A stretch of DNA of 64,000 nucleotides from an uncultured Clostridia bacterium (GTDB lineage: Bacteria; Bacillota; Clostridia; TANB77; CAG-508): assembly GCA_948678575.1 (NCBI GenBank), contig CAPPGO010000001.1:124001-188000 (forward strand), given 5' to 3'. A program made the translations under genes and the position numbers. Positions within the stretch are counted from its first letter, which is position 1. Each line of letters opens with the position of its first letter. This document shows positions 53,458-63,293 of the stretch, piece after piece. Below the pieces are notes generated by a model, which was not told the origin of the DNA, made no database searches, and worked only from the letters and a program-made list of their open reading frames with translations.

Positions 53458-53628
53458 TTAAAATTTTCTTTTTCTAGCTGCCTCTGACTTCTTCTTTCTT
53501 TTTACGCTAGGTTTTTCATAATGTTCTCTTTTTCTTACTTCTTGAAGAACACCATTTCTTGCGCATTGTCTTTTAAATCTTTTTAGCGCATCTTCTATAT
53601 TTCCATTATTAACTTTAACCTCTGACAT
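53458..53628 (-). CDS. rpsU: 30S ribosomal protein S21
   Basis: A 56-residue basic protein: MSEVKVNNGNIEDALKRFKRQCARNGVLQEVRKREHYEKPSVKRKKKSEAARKRK. This is the full S21 sequence pattern, needed near the mRNA exit on the small subunit for initiation. I start at 53628, which has GGAGGGGAAAC before it; a longer frame to 53658 adds ten residues not seen in the family. It leads the rpsU-yqeY pair. Confidence 0.96.
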   Translation of the reverse strand: MSEVKVNNGNIEDALKRFKRQCARNGVLQEVRKREHYEKPSVKRKKKSEAARKRKF

Positions 53629-53743
53629 TGTTTCCCCTCCTTCCGAAGCACAAAACATCTTGTGGGATTTATGTATAATCCTTTTAGACTTTTCCTTTAA
53701 CGTTTACTATTATACATTACAAAATCCTTATTTGTCAATACTT

Positions 53744-54685
53744 TTATTCAAATAATTCACCTACGGAAGTAGCTTCATTTATTTTCTTAATAGCTTCTGC
53801 AAATAATTCAGACATTGATACTACTGAAATTTTATCAATTTGTTTTTCAGGTGGTAATGGAATTGTATTTGTCATAACTAATTCTTTTATTTGAGAATTT
53901 TTAATTCTTTCAATTGCTGGTCCTGAAAGTACACCATGTGTACAACCAACATATACATCTTTTGCGCCAAATTTTTTGCACACTTCTACTGTTTCTATGA
54001 TAGAACCTGCTGTATCTACTTCATCATCAAATACTAATGCATTTTTACCTTTAACATTACCAATAACGCTAGTAGCAATAGCTCTATCATCATTTCCTTC
54101 TCTTCTCTTATCTACCAAAGCAATAGGGCATCCAAAATGTTCAGCATATTTATATGCTTTTTTTGAACTTCCTGCATCTGTTGCAACAATAACTTTGTCC
54201 TCAATATTTTTTAAATCAAAATATTTTTCTAATAAAAATCTACCTGTAAGCACATCACAATTTATATTAAAGTATGCTTGAATAGCTGGATTATGCAAAT
54301 CACAAGTAAGAACTCTATCTGCTCCCGCTGCTTCAATTAATTGAGCAAATAGTTTGGCTGTAACCGGTATTCTAGGTTGATCTTTTTTATCTGATCTTGA
54401 ATATATGTAGTATGGTAATACTACTGTAATTCTTCTGCAAGATGCTCTTTTTGCTGCATCTATTGTTATCAATAATTCCATTATTCTTTCGTTTACTGGT
54501 GGTTCTGTTGTTTGAATTAAGAACACATCCTTATCTCTAACTGTTTCTAAAATTTGTACAAAGTTGTTATCATTTTTAAATTTTAGGCTTTCTAATTGGC
54601 CTACATCAATTTTTAAGTAATCACATATTTCTTTTGTAAATTTGTCTGCTGACTTACTGCAAGAAAAAACTTTAATGTTTTCCAT
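53744..54685 (-). CDS. prs: ribose-phosphate pyrophosphokinase
   Basis: About 313 residues, the usual length of PRPP synthase. Landmarks are SADKFTKEICDYL at the N-terminus, QTTEPPVNERIMELLITIDAAKRASCRRITVVLPYYIYSRSDKKDQPR in the ATP/ribose-5-phosphate region, the catalytic VDKRR with R, and the PRPP loop VFDDEVDTAGSI. It makes 5-phosphoribosyl diphosphate for nucleotides, His and Trp. Start at 54685 (MENIKVFSCS) behind GGGGGAGAGTATCC; the upstream in-frame ATG at 54748 adds 21 unrelated residues and overlaps a terminator. In VFDDEVDT the third acidic residue replaces the usual Met/Ile. Confidence 0.95.
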   Translation of the reverse strand: MENIKVFSCSKSADKFTKEICDYLKIDVGQLESLKFKNDNNFVQILETVRDKDVFLIQTTEPPVNERIMELLITIDAAKRASCRRITVVLPYYIYSRSDKKDQPRIPVTAKLFAQLIEAAGADRVLTCDLHNPAIQAYFNINCDVLTGRFLLEKYFDLKNIEDKVIVATDAGSSKKAYKYAEHFGCPIALVDKRREGNDDRAIATSVIGNVKGKNALVFDDEVDTAGSIIETVEVCKKFGAKDVYVGCTHGVLSGPAIERIKNSQIKELVMTNTIPLPPEKQIDKISVVSMSELFAEAIKKINEATSVGELFE

Positions 54686-54725
54686 GGATACTCTCCCCCT
54701 ATTTTTTATTCCAATAAATATTTTA

Positions 54726-54758
54726 CCATAAAAAAAAGGGTTTTTCAAACCCTTTTTG
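54726..54758 (-). terminator. terminator after nrdG
   Basis: An 11-bp stem (AAAAAGGGTTT with its complement) around TTC, flanked by A and T runs, directly after nrdG. Confidence 0.85.
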
Positions 54759-54763
54759 GTAAA

Positions 54764-55483
54764 TTATTGTAACTTTTTGTCGATACTGGAAGCTGCAATT
54801 TTTTCTTCTACTGGATGTATTATTATTTCTTCCACAGCTTGATCAATATTTTCAATTGGTATTTCAAAAATATTAGGCAATTCTACAATATCATTTAAAC
54901 TAGTATTATCTTCAACAAAAATCTTCTTAGGCTGTTTTTTGTTCTCATATCTATACTCATCACCAAACTTTAAGCAAATCGCCTTATTTTGTATTATACT
55001 CTGTTTCACGTCTATTTTTCTCTGATTGTATGAACCTCTTTGTTTTAAATCAGTTATCTTTTTCTCTATAACAAATTGCCCATCAACAACTATATCTATA
55101 TTATCTATTAATTTTTTTGTAAAGTCATATTTTTGATACATATCAAATAAAATATCTGTATCAAAATTATAACCTGTATAAAGCCATATAGTTTTTTCTG
55201 GAAATTTTTCTTTTACTTTTTCTACAAGTGGTAATAATCCTTTTTGATTAACAATCTCTAATGGTTCACCACCTAAAATTGAAAGTCCTGAAATATATTC
55301 ATTATCCATTTTTTCTAATATATAATCAATTTCTTTGTTTGTAAATTCTTGTCCAAAATTAAAATCCCAAGCTTCTTTATTATGGCATTCTTTACAATGA
55401 AAATGGCATCCACTTACATATATTCCAACTCTTATTCCATCTCCATCTTGTATATCTACTTCCTTTATACCAGCATAATTCAT
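54764..55483 (-). CDS. nrdG: anaerobic ribonucleotide reductase activating protein
   Basis: A 239-residue radical SAM enzyme. The cluster-binding cysteines are in GCHFHCKECHNKEAW (C-x3-C-x2-C), followed by the GG(E/D) motif ILGGEPLE. It uses S-adenosylmethionine to generate the glycyl radical on NrdD. It is longer than the usual ~160-180 residues: from about 175 a C-terminal extension (KQPKKIFVEDNTSLNDIVEL...) is added, of unknown use. It lies 91 bp after nrdD on the same strand. Confidence 0.94.
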   Translation of the reverse strand: MNYAGIKEVDIQDGDGIRVGIYVSGCHFHCKECHNKEAWDFNFGQEFTNKEIDYILEKMDNEYISGLSILGGEPLEIVNQKGLLPLVEKVKEKFPEKTIWLYTGYNFDTDILFDMYQKYDFTKKLIDNIDIVVDGQFVIEKKITDLKQRGSYNQRKIDVKQSIIQNKAICLKFGDEYRYENKKQPKKIFVEDNTSLNDIVELPNIFEIPIENIDQAVEEIIIHPVEEKIAASSIDKKLQ

Positions 55484-55574
55484 AATTTATCTCCTATTAT
55501 TATATAATTTAGGATTAGGAAATATTTTCCTAATCCTAATGGGTAGTTAATTATTTTCTTTTGTATCTTACATT

Positions 55575-57716
55575 TTATAAGTGAAGTACTCTTGATTTAA
55601 TTTCTTTTGTTTTTCCTACATTCCAGAAGTTTTCTCCTAAGTATCCACATGTTCTACGAGTTACATTCATCTTGCTGTGGTCTTTATTACCGCATTGTGG
55701 ACATTCCCATTCGTAATTCTCATTGATGTTAATTTCTCCGTCATATCCACAAATGTGACAGTAATCTGATTTTGTGTTAAATTCTGCATATTGTATATTG
55801 TCATATATGAATTTTACCAATGCTTCTAAGGCTGGTAAATTATTTCTCATATTAGGAATTTCTACATAAGAAATTGCTCCACCTGATGAAATTGGTTGGT
55901 ATTTGCTTTCAAATTTTAATTTATCAAAAGCATTAATCTTTTCTCTAACATCTACATGGTATGAGTTTGTATAGTAACCTTTATCAGTAATATCTGGAAT
56001 ATCTCCAAATCTTTCTCTATCTACTCTTGCAAATCTATAACATAAACTTTCTGCTGGTGTACCATATAAAGCAAATCCAAGTCCTGTTTCTGCTTTCCAT
56101 CTATCTACTGTATCTCTCATGTATTGCATTACTCTTACTGAAAATTCTTCACCAACTGGATCTGTATGACTAACACCTTTCATAAGTTTTGTTACTTCAT
56201 ATAATCCTATATATCCCAAAGATATTGTAGAGAATGGTGTATCTAGCAATTTATCAATTGTTTCACCTTTTTTTAGTCTTGCTATTGCTCCATATTGCCA
56301 ATGTATTGGAGAGGCATTTGATAAAGTACCTTTTAATGCATTATGTCTGCACATTAAAGCGTCTTTACAAAGTTCTAATCTTTCATCAAATAATTTCCAG
56401 AATTTTTCTTCATCTCCATTAGCAATAATGCCTATTTGAGGTAAATTTATACTAACAACACCTTGATTAAATCTAGATTCAAAAACATATTCTCCCTTTT
56501 CATTTTTCCAAGGAGATAAGAAACTTCTACATCCCATTGGGCTAAATACATTTCCTTCATAATTTTCTCTCATAATTTTTGCAGAAATATAATCTGGATA
56601 TAATCTCTTTGAAGAACATTCAACTGCAAGTTTTGTTATATAATCATATTTTCCACCTTTTAAGCAGTTATTTTCGTCTAAAACATAAATTAATTTTGGG
56701 AAAGCTGGTGTAACATAAACACCTACTTCATTTTTAATTCCTTGTAGTCTTTGTTTTAGTATTTCTTCAATAATCATTGCAATTTCTTCAATATATTCAT
56801 TTGTTTCATCTAAATACATGAAAATTGTAACGAAAGGACTTTGACCATTTGTAGTCATTAAAGTATTTATTTGATATTGAATTGTTTGTACACCTGCTGT
56901 TAAATCTTCTTGTCTTCTTTCTATTGCATCTTCTTTTGCTCTTTCATCAGCTTCTTCATGAGATATTCCTTTTTCGATGTATCCTAAATATCTCTTTTTA
57001 TAAACTTTATCATAAGTTTTTCTTAAATATTTTCCTAAATGTCTTATATCTACTGATTGTCCACCATATTGACTACTTGCAACTGCTGCAATAATTTGTG
57101 TCATAACTGTACATGCAACTTGAAAACTTTTTGGTGTTTCAATCATTTTTCCATTCATAACTGTTCCATTTTCTAGCATATCTTTAATATTAACTAGACA
57201 ACAATTGTGCATTGGTTGAACATAGTAATCTTTATCATGAAAATGTAAAACACCATCATAATGTGCTTTAACTATTCTTTCAGGTAACATTACTCTGTCT
57301 GCTAAGTCTTTTGAACATTCACCTGCAATTAAATCTCTTTGTGTAGAAACTAATACTGCATTTTTATTACTATTTTCTTCCATTGTTTCTTTATTAGCAT
57401 TTCTTACTAAACTTAAAATGCTTTCATCTGTTGAATTTGCTTTACGAATTAAATCATGTTTTTCTCTATATAATATATATTTTTTAGCTAATGTAAATTT
57501 ACCAAATTCCATTAATTTGCGTTCTATAATATCTTGTATATCTTCAACCGATACTGTTGCTTTTCCTAAGCTTTCTATATATTTTGTTATAAACTCAATA
57601 TTTGCTCTTGAAATTTTATCTTTGCCACCTACTTCTTTATTTGCTTGGCTGATTGCAATAACTATTTTGTCGCTGTCATATTCTACTTTTCTTCCGTCTC
57701 TCTTAATAACCTTCAT
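55575..57716 (-). CDS. nrdD: anaerobic (class III) ribonucleoside-triphosphate reductase
   Basis: A 713-residue enzyme. An ATP-cone (KVIKRDGRKVEYDSDKIVIAI) covers the first ~95 residues. The barrel has MHNCCLVNI with the active-site cysteine. A zinc site follows at CHICGYDGE...CPQCGNKD, and the glycyl radical lies in RRTCGYLGENFWN near the end. It reduces ribonucleotides to deoxyribonucleotides without oxygen, with formate as reductant in this class. nrdG follows it. Confirms an anaerobic life style; no aerobic class reductase appears in the window. Confidence 0.97.
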   Translation of the reverse strand: MKVIKRDGRKVEYDSDKIVIAISQANKEVGGKDKISRANIEFITKYIESLGKATVSVEDIQDIIERKLMEFGKFTLAKKYILYREKHDLIRKANSTDESILSLVRNANKETMEENSNKNAVLVSTQRDLIAGECSKDLADRVMLPERIVKAHYDGVLHFHDKDYYVQPMHNCCLVNIKDMLENGTVMNGKMIETPKSFQVACTVMTQIIAAVASSQYGGQSVDIRHLGKYLRKTYDKVYKKRYLGYIEKGISHEEADERAKEDAIERRQEDLTAGVQTIQYQINTLMTTNGQSPFVTIFMYLDETNEYIEEIAMIIEEILKQRLQGIKNEVGVYVTPAFPKLIYVLDENNCLKGGKYDYITKLAVECSSKRLYPDYISAKIMRENYEGNVFSPMGCRSFLSPWKNEKGEYVFESRFNQGVVSINLPQIGIIANGDEEKFWKLFDERLELCKDALMCRHNALKGTLSNASPIHWQYGAIARLKKGETIDKLLDTPFSTISLGYIGLYEVTKLMKGVSHTDPVGEEFSVRVMQYMRDTVDRWKAETGLGFALYGTPAESLCYRFARVDRERFGDIPDITDKGYYTNSYHVDVREKINAFDKLKFESKYQPISSGGAISYVEIPNMRNNLPALEALVKFIYDNIQYAEFNTKSDYCHICGYDGEININENYEWECPQCGNKDHSKMNVTRRTCGYLGENFWNVGKTKEIKSRVLHL

Positions 57717-58141
57717 CTTACTACCCCCAAATTTATTATAGAACTCGCGCTGTTCATCTTCACGATTATTCTACCACTTAAAAAAGTAATGTCAAATTAC
57801 AAGTTGTTATGTTTCCAATTTGGTATAACTCCCTACTTACAAGCATTATACGATTTTCATTTTTTACTTTTTTTGAAATGATACAAATGTTAAAAAGCCA
57901 CTACCTCTTATTATTCTATGTTTTAAAGATTTTTGTTTACAATTGTATTACATTTTGAATACTTTTTAAATTTTGTCAAAATAGTTATGCTTGAAATATA
58001 CCTTTTTCGAACATTTTAGGAATTATTACTATTTTATTTTTCTCCGTTTTTGCTTCATATTTGAAGACTTTTACCTATTTGCTTGCAAAAAAAAGGTTCA
58101 TAAGATAAAACTTACAAACCTTTATATAAAATTACTACTAA
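57717..58141. other. 425-bp intergenic region
   Basis: Upstream of nrdD. The only defined structure is a terminator for the 292-residue gene at its right end. I looked for the paired ~16-bp NrdR boxes expected here and saw none. A region at 57,760-57,860 is slightly less AT-rich but shows no frame. Confidence 0.45.
58090..58126 (-). terminator. terminator of the 292-residue gene
   Basis: Arms AAAGGTT and AACCTTT around an imperfect inner stem; on the minus strand followed by a run of eight T. Confidence 0.75.
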
Positions 58142-59020
58142 CTATTTAGTAATCTCATTACTATTTCTAACTTTTGACATTTTAGCTACTATTGATGTTG
58201 GATGTTCTAAATATTCCTTTGCCATACTCATTTCACGATTATCATCATGTGCCATGAATTTAGCTTGTGCACTCATTTCATCAATCAATTCTGCTGGTCC
58301 CCCAACTTCATCAATTGTTTTATCGTCTATAAATCCATTCATTTTTGCCATTGCTAAACTAATAACTGCTGAAATATCTACTTCCTCGATTGCTGGATTT
58401 TCTCCACCAACCTCTATTGTAGTTGCTCCTCTTTTACTAGCATATTTAATTAAATCATCTCTTGTTAGATTATTTAACTTTCCATATTCAATTGCAGAAT
58501 TATATAATTGATTTAATAATGGAACTCTATCTCTATGTTGTATTCTAAATGAATCTCTATATTCTTGCATTGTTTGTTCCTCAATCATTTGTAATGTAGT
58601 ATGAGCTCCACTTGGAACAAATCTATTTGCTTCACTTTGAACATATTGATTAGCTTTTGCTTCTTGCTCTGCTATTGCTACCATTTTCTCTATAACTGAT
58701 GTATTACCACCAACATATTTTATTTGTTCAGGTGTTATTTGATTATTTTTTAAATCATATCCTAATTTATATGCAGCCTGTATTTCTGTTTGATTCAACT
58801 CATTCCAATTAAAATCTGTAATAATATGTCCTTGTCTTGCATATTCAATTGCCTTATCAATTTCAATATCTTTACTTGTTTTTCCTTCTTGTAAAGTACT
58901 TGGATCAACTGCATATTGATTCAGTGAATTTTTAGGTATTGCAAAACTAGTTTCATTAGTATTTTCTGCTATCAACTTTCTCCCAATTATACGATTAAAT
59001 AAATTTTGAAAAAAACCCAT
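58142..59020 (-). CDS. uncharacterised protein downstream of ftsH
   Basis: A 292-residue soluble protein I do not recognise. It opens MGFFQNLFNRIIGRKLIAEN, a possible amphipathic helix, and contains an ARQGHIITDFNWNELNQTEIQAAYKLGYDL block, a helical centre (RVPLLNQLYNSAIEYGKLNN) and a Gly/Ile-rich TTIEVGGENPAIEEVDISAVISLAMAKM. No enzyme motif is visible. It begins 9 bp after ftsH with GGAGTAAAT, so it is probably on the same transcript and may be linked to membrane quality control. Confidence 0.55.
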   Translation of the reverse strand: MGFFQNLFNRIIGRKLIAENTNETSFAIPKNSLNQYAVDPSTLQEGKTSKDIEIDKAIEYARQGHIITDFNWNELNQTEIQAAYKLGYDLKNNQITPEQIKYVGGNTSVIEKMVAIAEQEAKANQYVQSEANRFVPSGAHTTLQMIEEQTMQEYRDSFRIQHRDRVPLLNQLYNSAIEYGKLNNLTRDDLIKYASKRGATTIEVGGENPAIEEVDISAVISLAMAKMNGFIDDKTIDEVGGPAELIDEMSAQAKFMAHDDNREMSMAKEYLEHPTSIVAKMSKVRNSNEITK

Positions 59021-59029
59021 ATTTACTCC

Positions 59030-60847
59030 TTAATCTCTATCCATAATTTCAGAAAATTCATCACCATCGATTTTTTCTTTTTCTAACAATACTCCTGCAA
59101 CTGCATGTAGTTTTTCCATATTAGCACTCAATAATTCTTCTGCTCTTTTATATCCTGTATCAATTATTTTTTTAACTTCTACATCTATTAAAGTAGCAGT
59201 TTCATCACTATAATCTTTTGCTTGTGCTAAGTCTCTTCCTAAGAAAACTTCTTCATTTCCTGAACCAAAAGCTATTGTTCCTAGAACATTACTCATACCA
59301 TATTTAGTAACCATTGCTCTTGCAATTTTTGTTGCTCTTTCAATATCATTACTTGCACCAGTAGATATATCTCCAAGAACTAATGCCTCTGCAACTCTAC
59401 CACCTAAAAGTGATACTATATTTTCTTCCATTTCTGTTTTACTCATGAAAGATTTATCTTCTGATGGTCTATACATTGTATAACCACCAGCCATACCTCT
59501 TGGTACAATAGAAATTTGGTGAACATTATCTTGTGTTTCCAAAAATCTACTAACAACTGCATGACCAGCTTCATGGAAAGCAACTAATTTTTTCTCTTTT
59601 TCATTAATTACTCTTGATTTTTTCTCTGGTCCCATTGTTACTTTAACCATAGCTTCTTCTATTTCTTGCATTCCAATTTCTGATTTATTTCTTCTTGCTG
59701 TTAAAAGTGCTGCTTCATTTAATACATTCTCTAAATCTGCACCTGCAAATCCTGATGTATTTGTAGCAACTGTTTTTAAATCAACATCATCTGCTAATTT
59801 TTTCTTTCTTGCATGAACTTCTAATATTTGCTCTCTGGCTTTAACATCAGGAGCTGAAACAACAATTTGTCTATCAAATCTTCCTGCTCTTAATAAAGCT
59901 TTATCTAATACGTCTGGTCTGTTTGTTGCTGCAAGAACAATAACACCCTCATTTGGTGCAAAACCATCCATTTCAACTAATAATTGGTTTAATGTTTGTT
60001 CTCTTTCATCATGTCCTCCACCAAGTCCAGCACCTCTTTGACGACCAACAGCGTCAATTTCATCTATAAAGATTATACATGGAGCATTTTTCTTAGCTTG
60101 TTCAAATAAATCTCTTACTCTTGATGCACCTACACCGACGAACATTTCAACAAAATCAGAACCACTTATAATAAAGAATGGTACTCCTGCTTCACCAGCA
60201 ACTGCTTTTGCAAGTAAAGTTTTACCTGTACCTGGTTGACCTACTAATAAAACACCTTTTGGAATTCTTGCTCCCATATCAGTAAATTTTTTAGGTGATT
60301 TTAAAAATTCTACTATCTCTTCTAATTCTTCTTTTTCTTCATCTACACCTGCTACATCTTTAAATGTAACTTTATTTTTGTCAGTTGTGTTTACCATTCT
60401 AGCTTTGCTTTTTCCAAATGAAATTGATTTGTTTCCATTTTGATTTGGGTTCATAAGTAATACCCAGAATAATAAGAAAACAATTAAAATAACAAATGGT
60501 GAAAATAAGCTAAGTATTGTAACTAACATTGACTCTTCTTCTTGTGAAACTTCTACTGTTCCAGTAACAATTTCATTGTCTATTTGTGCCATAAAATTAT
60601 CTAAACTTGGAATCGCTACTTCTTTAACATTAGATGTTTTTGTATCTGCACTAGATTTTAATGTAACTTCTGCTATTTGTTTATCAGCAGAAATCAAAAT
60701 TTCAGTAACTTCACCAGCTTTAACTTTGCTAATTAACTCTGAATAATTCATTTTAGTATCTGGATTATTAAATGCAGCAGATATTAAAACAAAAAATATT
60801 ATAGCTAATATTAGCCAAGTAGCCAAAGTCTTTATACCGTTTTTCAT
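59030..60847 (-). CDS. ftsH: ATP-dependent zinc metalloprotease FtsH
   Basis: About 605 residues. Two membrane helices lie at ~8-26 and ~108-128 around a ~80-residue outer domain. The AAA+ ATPase follows with Walker A GQPGTGKTLLA, Walker B IIFIDEIDAVG and pore/arginine residues in ATNRPDVLDKALLRAGRFDR. The protease active site is HEAGHAVV with the third ligand in the DLAQAKDYSDETATLID region. It degrades misfolded or short-lived membrane proteins. I start at ATG 60847 (MKNGIKTLATW) behind GGGAGGAACAT; the upstream reading from 60904 adds 19 residues not normal for the family. Confidence 0.96.
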   Translation of the reverse strand: MKNGIKTLATWLILAIIFFVLISAAFNNPDTKMNYSELISKVKAGEVTEILISADKQIAEVTLKSSADTKTSNVKEVAIPSLDNFMAQIDNEIVTGTVEVSQEEESMLVTILSLFSPFVILIVFLLFWVLLMNPNQNGNKSISFGKSKARMVNTTDKNKVTFKDVAGVDEEKEELEEIVEFLKSPKKFTDMGARIPKGVLLVGQPGTGKTLLAKAVAGEAGVPFFIISGSDFVEMFVGVGASRVRDLFEQAKKNAPCIIFIDEIDAVGRQRGAGLGGGHDEREQTLNQLLVEMDGFAPNEGVIVLAATNRPDVLDKALLRAGRFDRQIVVSAPDVKAREQILEVHARKKKLADDVDLKTVATNTSGFAGADLENVLNEAALLTARRNKSEIGMQEIEEAMVKVTMGPEKKSRVINEKEKKLVAFHEAGHAVVSRFLETQDNVHQISIVPRGMAGGYTMYRPSEDKSFMSKTEMEENIVSLLGGRVAEALVLGDISTGASNDIERATKIARAMVTKYGMSNVLGTIAFGSGNEEVFLGRDLAQAKDYSDETATLIDVEVKKIIDTGYKRAEELLSANMEKLHAVAGVLLEKEKIDGDEFSEIMDRD

Positions 60848-60914
60848 ATGTTCCTCCCTTTTCTTGCTTTTCTTCAATATAGCATACGAATTTTTAAATA
60901 TCAATACCTTTTCT

Positions 60915-60985
60915 TAAAAAAAAATATCTCTGTAATATAGTGTTTTTGGGCTTTCCTACGGATTAACATTTTACAGAGATTATAT
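60915..60985 (-). terminator. terminator of tilS
   Basis: On the minus strand AATCTCTGTAA (starting inside tilS) pairs with TTACAGAGATAT about 40 bases later and is followed by nine T. The stop codon of tilS lies in the loop. Confidence 0.65.
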
Positions 60986-61937
60986 TTATTTGTTTATTTT
61001 TTATTACAATTTTTGTATTCTTATTTGGTGTTAAATGTTTATTACCAATATTGTTACTACAAAGTTTTATAATATCATCTATATGTATTTTTTCTATTCC
61101 TTTTGTACTTCCAAAAAGTCTATTAATAGAATATAATATAATTCTTTTTCTTATAACCAATTCTTCACTATTAAACTTTTTTAAGTCTAAAATTATTTGT
61201 TCATTTTCCTCTATCAGCATCCTTTGATAAGCTTCTTTTGTCTTTAATTCTAAGTATTCCCCTTCTTCTTTTGAAATTGAAGATAACCTTGTTATTGTAT
61301 CCAAAATATTAGGATTAAATTCACTTTTTATATAGGGAATAACAATGTTTCTAATTTTATTTCTTGTATATTCATTTTCATCATTACTTTCATCATGCCT
61401 TGGATGAAATTCTTTTGTATATTCTTCTATATCATCTCGTTTAATTTCAATAAGTGGTCTAATATAAATTCCGTTTTTAGGTTCTATTCCTTTAAGTCCA
61501 GAAGTTCCAGAACCTCTCATAATATTCATAATAATTGTTTCAACATTATCATTACTATTATGTGCAATTGCTATTTTATTTGCATTTTCTTGTTTTAATA
61601 TTTCTTCAAAAAAATTATATCTTATAATTCTACCAGTTTCTTCTATCCCTCGTTTTTGTTTTTTTGCTTCTTCTTCAATATTAGCATGACATACAAAACA
61701 TTTTATTCCTAATTTCTGAGTTAATTCTAAAACATATTTCTCATCTAATTTTGCATTTTCTCTTAAACCATGATTTACATGGCCAACTACTATATCAAAT
61801 CCTAATTTTTCTTTCAATTTATTTAAAACCATAAGCATGCAAACAGAATCTGGACCACCAGATACTCCTAAAACTATCTTATCTCCAAATTCTATTAAAT
61901 TATATTTATTTATTGTCTGTAAAATTCTGTCTTCCAA
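60963..61937 (-). CDS. tilS: tRNA(Ile)-lysidine synthase
   Basis: A 324-residue enzyme. The PP-loop is KIVLGVSGGPDSVCMLMVL at residues ~20-38; other marks are HVNHGLRENAK, IAHNSNDNVETIIMNIMRGSG, GIYIRPLIEIKRDDIEEYTK and RHDESNDENEYTRNKIRN. It attaches lysine to C34 of tRNA-Ile to read AUA codons and is essential. It is shorter than E. coli TilS, lacking most of the C-terminal domain. It abuts dnaB without spacing. Confidence 0.94.
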   Translation of the reverse strand: MEDRILQTINKYNLIEFGDKIVLGVSGGPDSVCMLMVLNKLKEKLGFDIVVGHVNHGLRENAKLDEKYVLELTQKLGIKCFVCHANIEEEAKKQKRGIEETGRIIRYNFFEEILKQENANKIAIAHNSNDNVETIIMNIMRGSGTSGLKGIEPKNGIYIRPLIEIKRDDIEEYTKEFHPRHDESNDENEYTRNKIRNIVIPYIKSEFNPNILDTITRLSSISKEEGEYLELKTKEAYQRMLIEENEQIILDLKKFNSEELVIRKRIILYSINRLFGSTKGIEKIHIDDIIKLCSNNIGNKHLTPNKNTKIVIKNKQINIISVKC

Positions 61938-63278
61938 TTACATTACCTCTTCATCATCACGCTTATCTAAATTAGCAAATTTTGTATAATTTCCCATCCA
62001 ATTAAGCTCTACTGTACCAGTATCACCACTTCTTTGTTTTGCGATAATAACTTCTGCAATGTTTCTTTTTTCACTTTCTTTATTGTAATAATCATCTCTA
62101 TAAAGAAAAACTACTATATCAGCATCTTGTTCGATAGAACCAGACTCTCTTAAATCTGAAAGCATTGGTCTTTTATCATTTCTTTGTTCAGAACTACGAG
62201 AAAGTTGTGAAAGTGCAATAACTGGAACATCTAATTCTTTTGCCAATACTTTAAGCGATCTACTTATCTCTGCAATTTCTTGCTCACGACTATTTGTCTT
62301 TCCTGTACCTTGAATTAATTGCAAATAATCTATAACAATAAGTCCTATATTTTTCTCCATTTTTAATTTTCTACATTTTGTTCTTATTCCAGTTATATTA
62401 ATACCTGGCGTATCATCTATATATATAGGTGCATCTGATAATGTACCTAATGTTGTTGCAAGTTTTACCCAATCTTCATCATCCATTTGACCAGTTCTAA
62501 CTTTATTACTATCTACCATTGCTTCACTACATAAAATTCTGTTACCTACTTGCGCCTTAGACATTTCCAAGTTAAATATTGCAACTGGAATATGACTTTT
62601 TACAGCAGCATTTGTTGCAATATTTATTGCAAATGCTGACTTACCCATTGCAGGTCTTGCTGCTAAAATAATTAAATCTGAATTATGAAGTCCCGCTGTT
62701 TTTCTATCAAAATCTATGAATCCACTAGGAACACCAGTTATAAAACCTTTTTGATTATATAGTTTTTCTAATTCATTAAAAGATTCTACTAATACATCTT
62801 TTAATGGAGTATATCCTTTGGTATTCTTTTTTTGAGTTAATTCAAAAACTTTTCTCTCTGCCATTTCCAAAATGCTATCTGCATTTTCTGATTCATCATA
62901 TCCTAATGAAATCATTTCATTAGAAGTTTGTATCAAACTACGAAGACTAGCTTTTTCTTCAACTATTTTAATATACATGTCTACATTCGCAGTAGTTGGT
63001 ACTCTTTCAGGTAATCCAGCTAAATATTCTAATCCACCGACTCTTTCAAAATTACCTTGTTCTGTAAGTTCTGATTTTACTGTAATAATATCAACTGGTT
63101 CACTTTTAGAATATAAACTTAAAATTGCAGAAAAAATTGCTCTGTTATCTTCTCTATAAAAGCTATCTTCCTTTAACACTTCCAATGCACTAATAACTGC
63201 ATCTTTATCTGTAAGCATACTTCCTAAAATTGCTTGTTCTGCTTCTATATCGTGTGGTGGTACTTTTCCTATCTCCAT
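61938..63278 (-). CDS. dnaB: replicative DNA helicase
   Basis: A 446-residue DnaB. The N-terminal domain (PPHDIEAEQAILGSMLTD) is followed by a RecA-like ATPase with Walker A ARPAMGKSAFAINIA, Walker B GLIVIDYLQLIQG and the arginine-finger region EQDADIVVFLYRDDYYNKES. It unwinds DNA at the fork as a hexamer. It follows the partial gene at the right edge by 15 bp and precedes tilS directly, forming a housekeeping run with ftsH. Confidence 0.97.
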   Translation of the reverse strand: MEIGKVPPHDIEAEQAILGSMLTDKDAVISALEVLKEDSFYREDNRAIFSAILSLYSKSEPVDIITVKSELTEQGNFERVGGLEYLAGLPERVPTTANVDMYIKIVEEKASLRSLIQTSNEMISLGYDESENADSILEMAERKVFELTQKKNTKGYTPLKDVLVESFNELEKLYNQKGFITGVPSGFIDFDRKTAGLHNSDLIILAARPAMGKSAFAINIATNAAVKSHIPVAIFNLEMSKAQVGNRILCSEAMVDSNKVRTGQMDDEDWVKLATTLGTLSDAPIYIDDTPGINITGIRTKCRKLKMEKNIGLIVIDYLQLIQGTGKTNSREQEIAEISRSLKVLAKELDVPVIALSQLSRSSEQRNDKRPMLSDLRESGSIEQDADIVVFLYRDDYYNKESEKRNIAEVIIAKQRSGDTGTVELNWMGNYTKFANLDKRDDEEVM

Positions 63279-63293
63279 AGTTTATTCCTTTCC

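Noticed and set aside
54686..54748. A 21-residue extension of prs
   Set aside because: It lies in leader DNA ending at a terminator and does not match the family; the start at 54685 has a good ribosome site.
57717..58141. NrdR boxes ahead of nrdD
   Set aside because: I saw no pair of ~16-bp palindromes of the right form.
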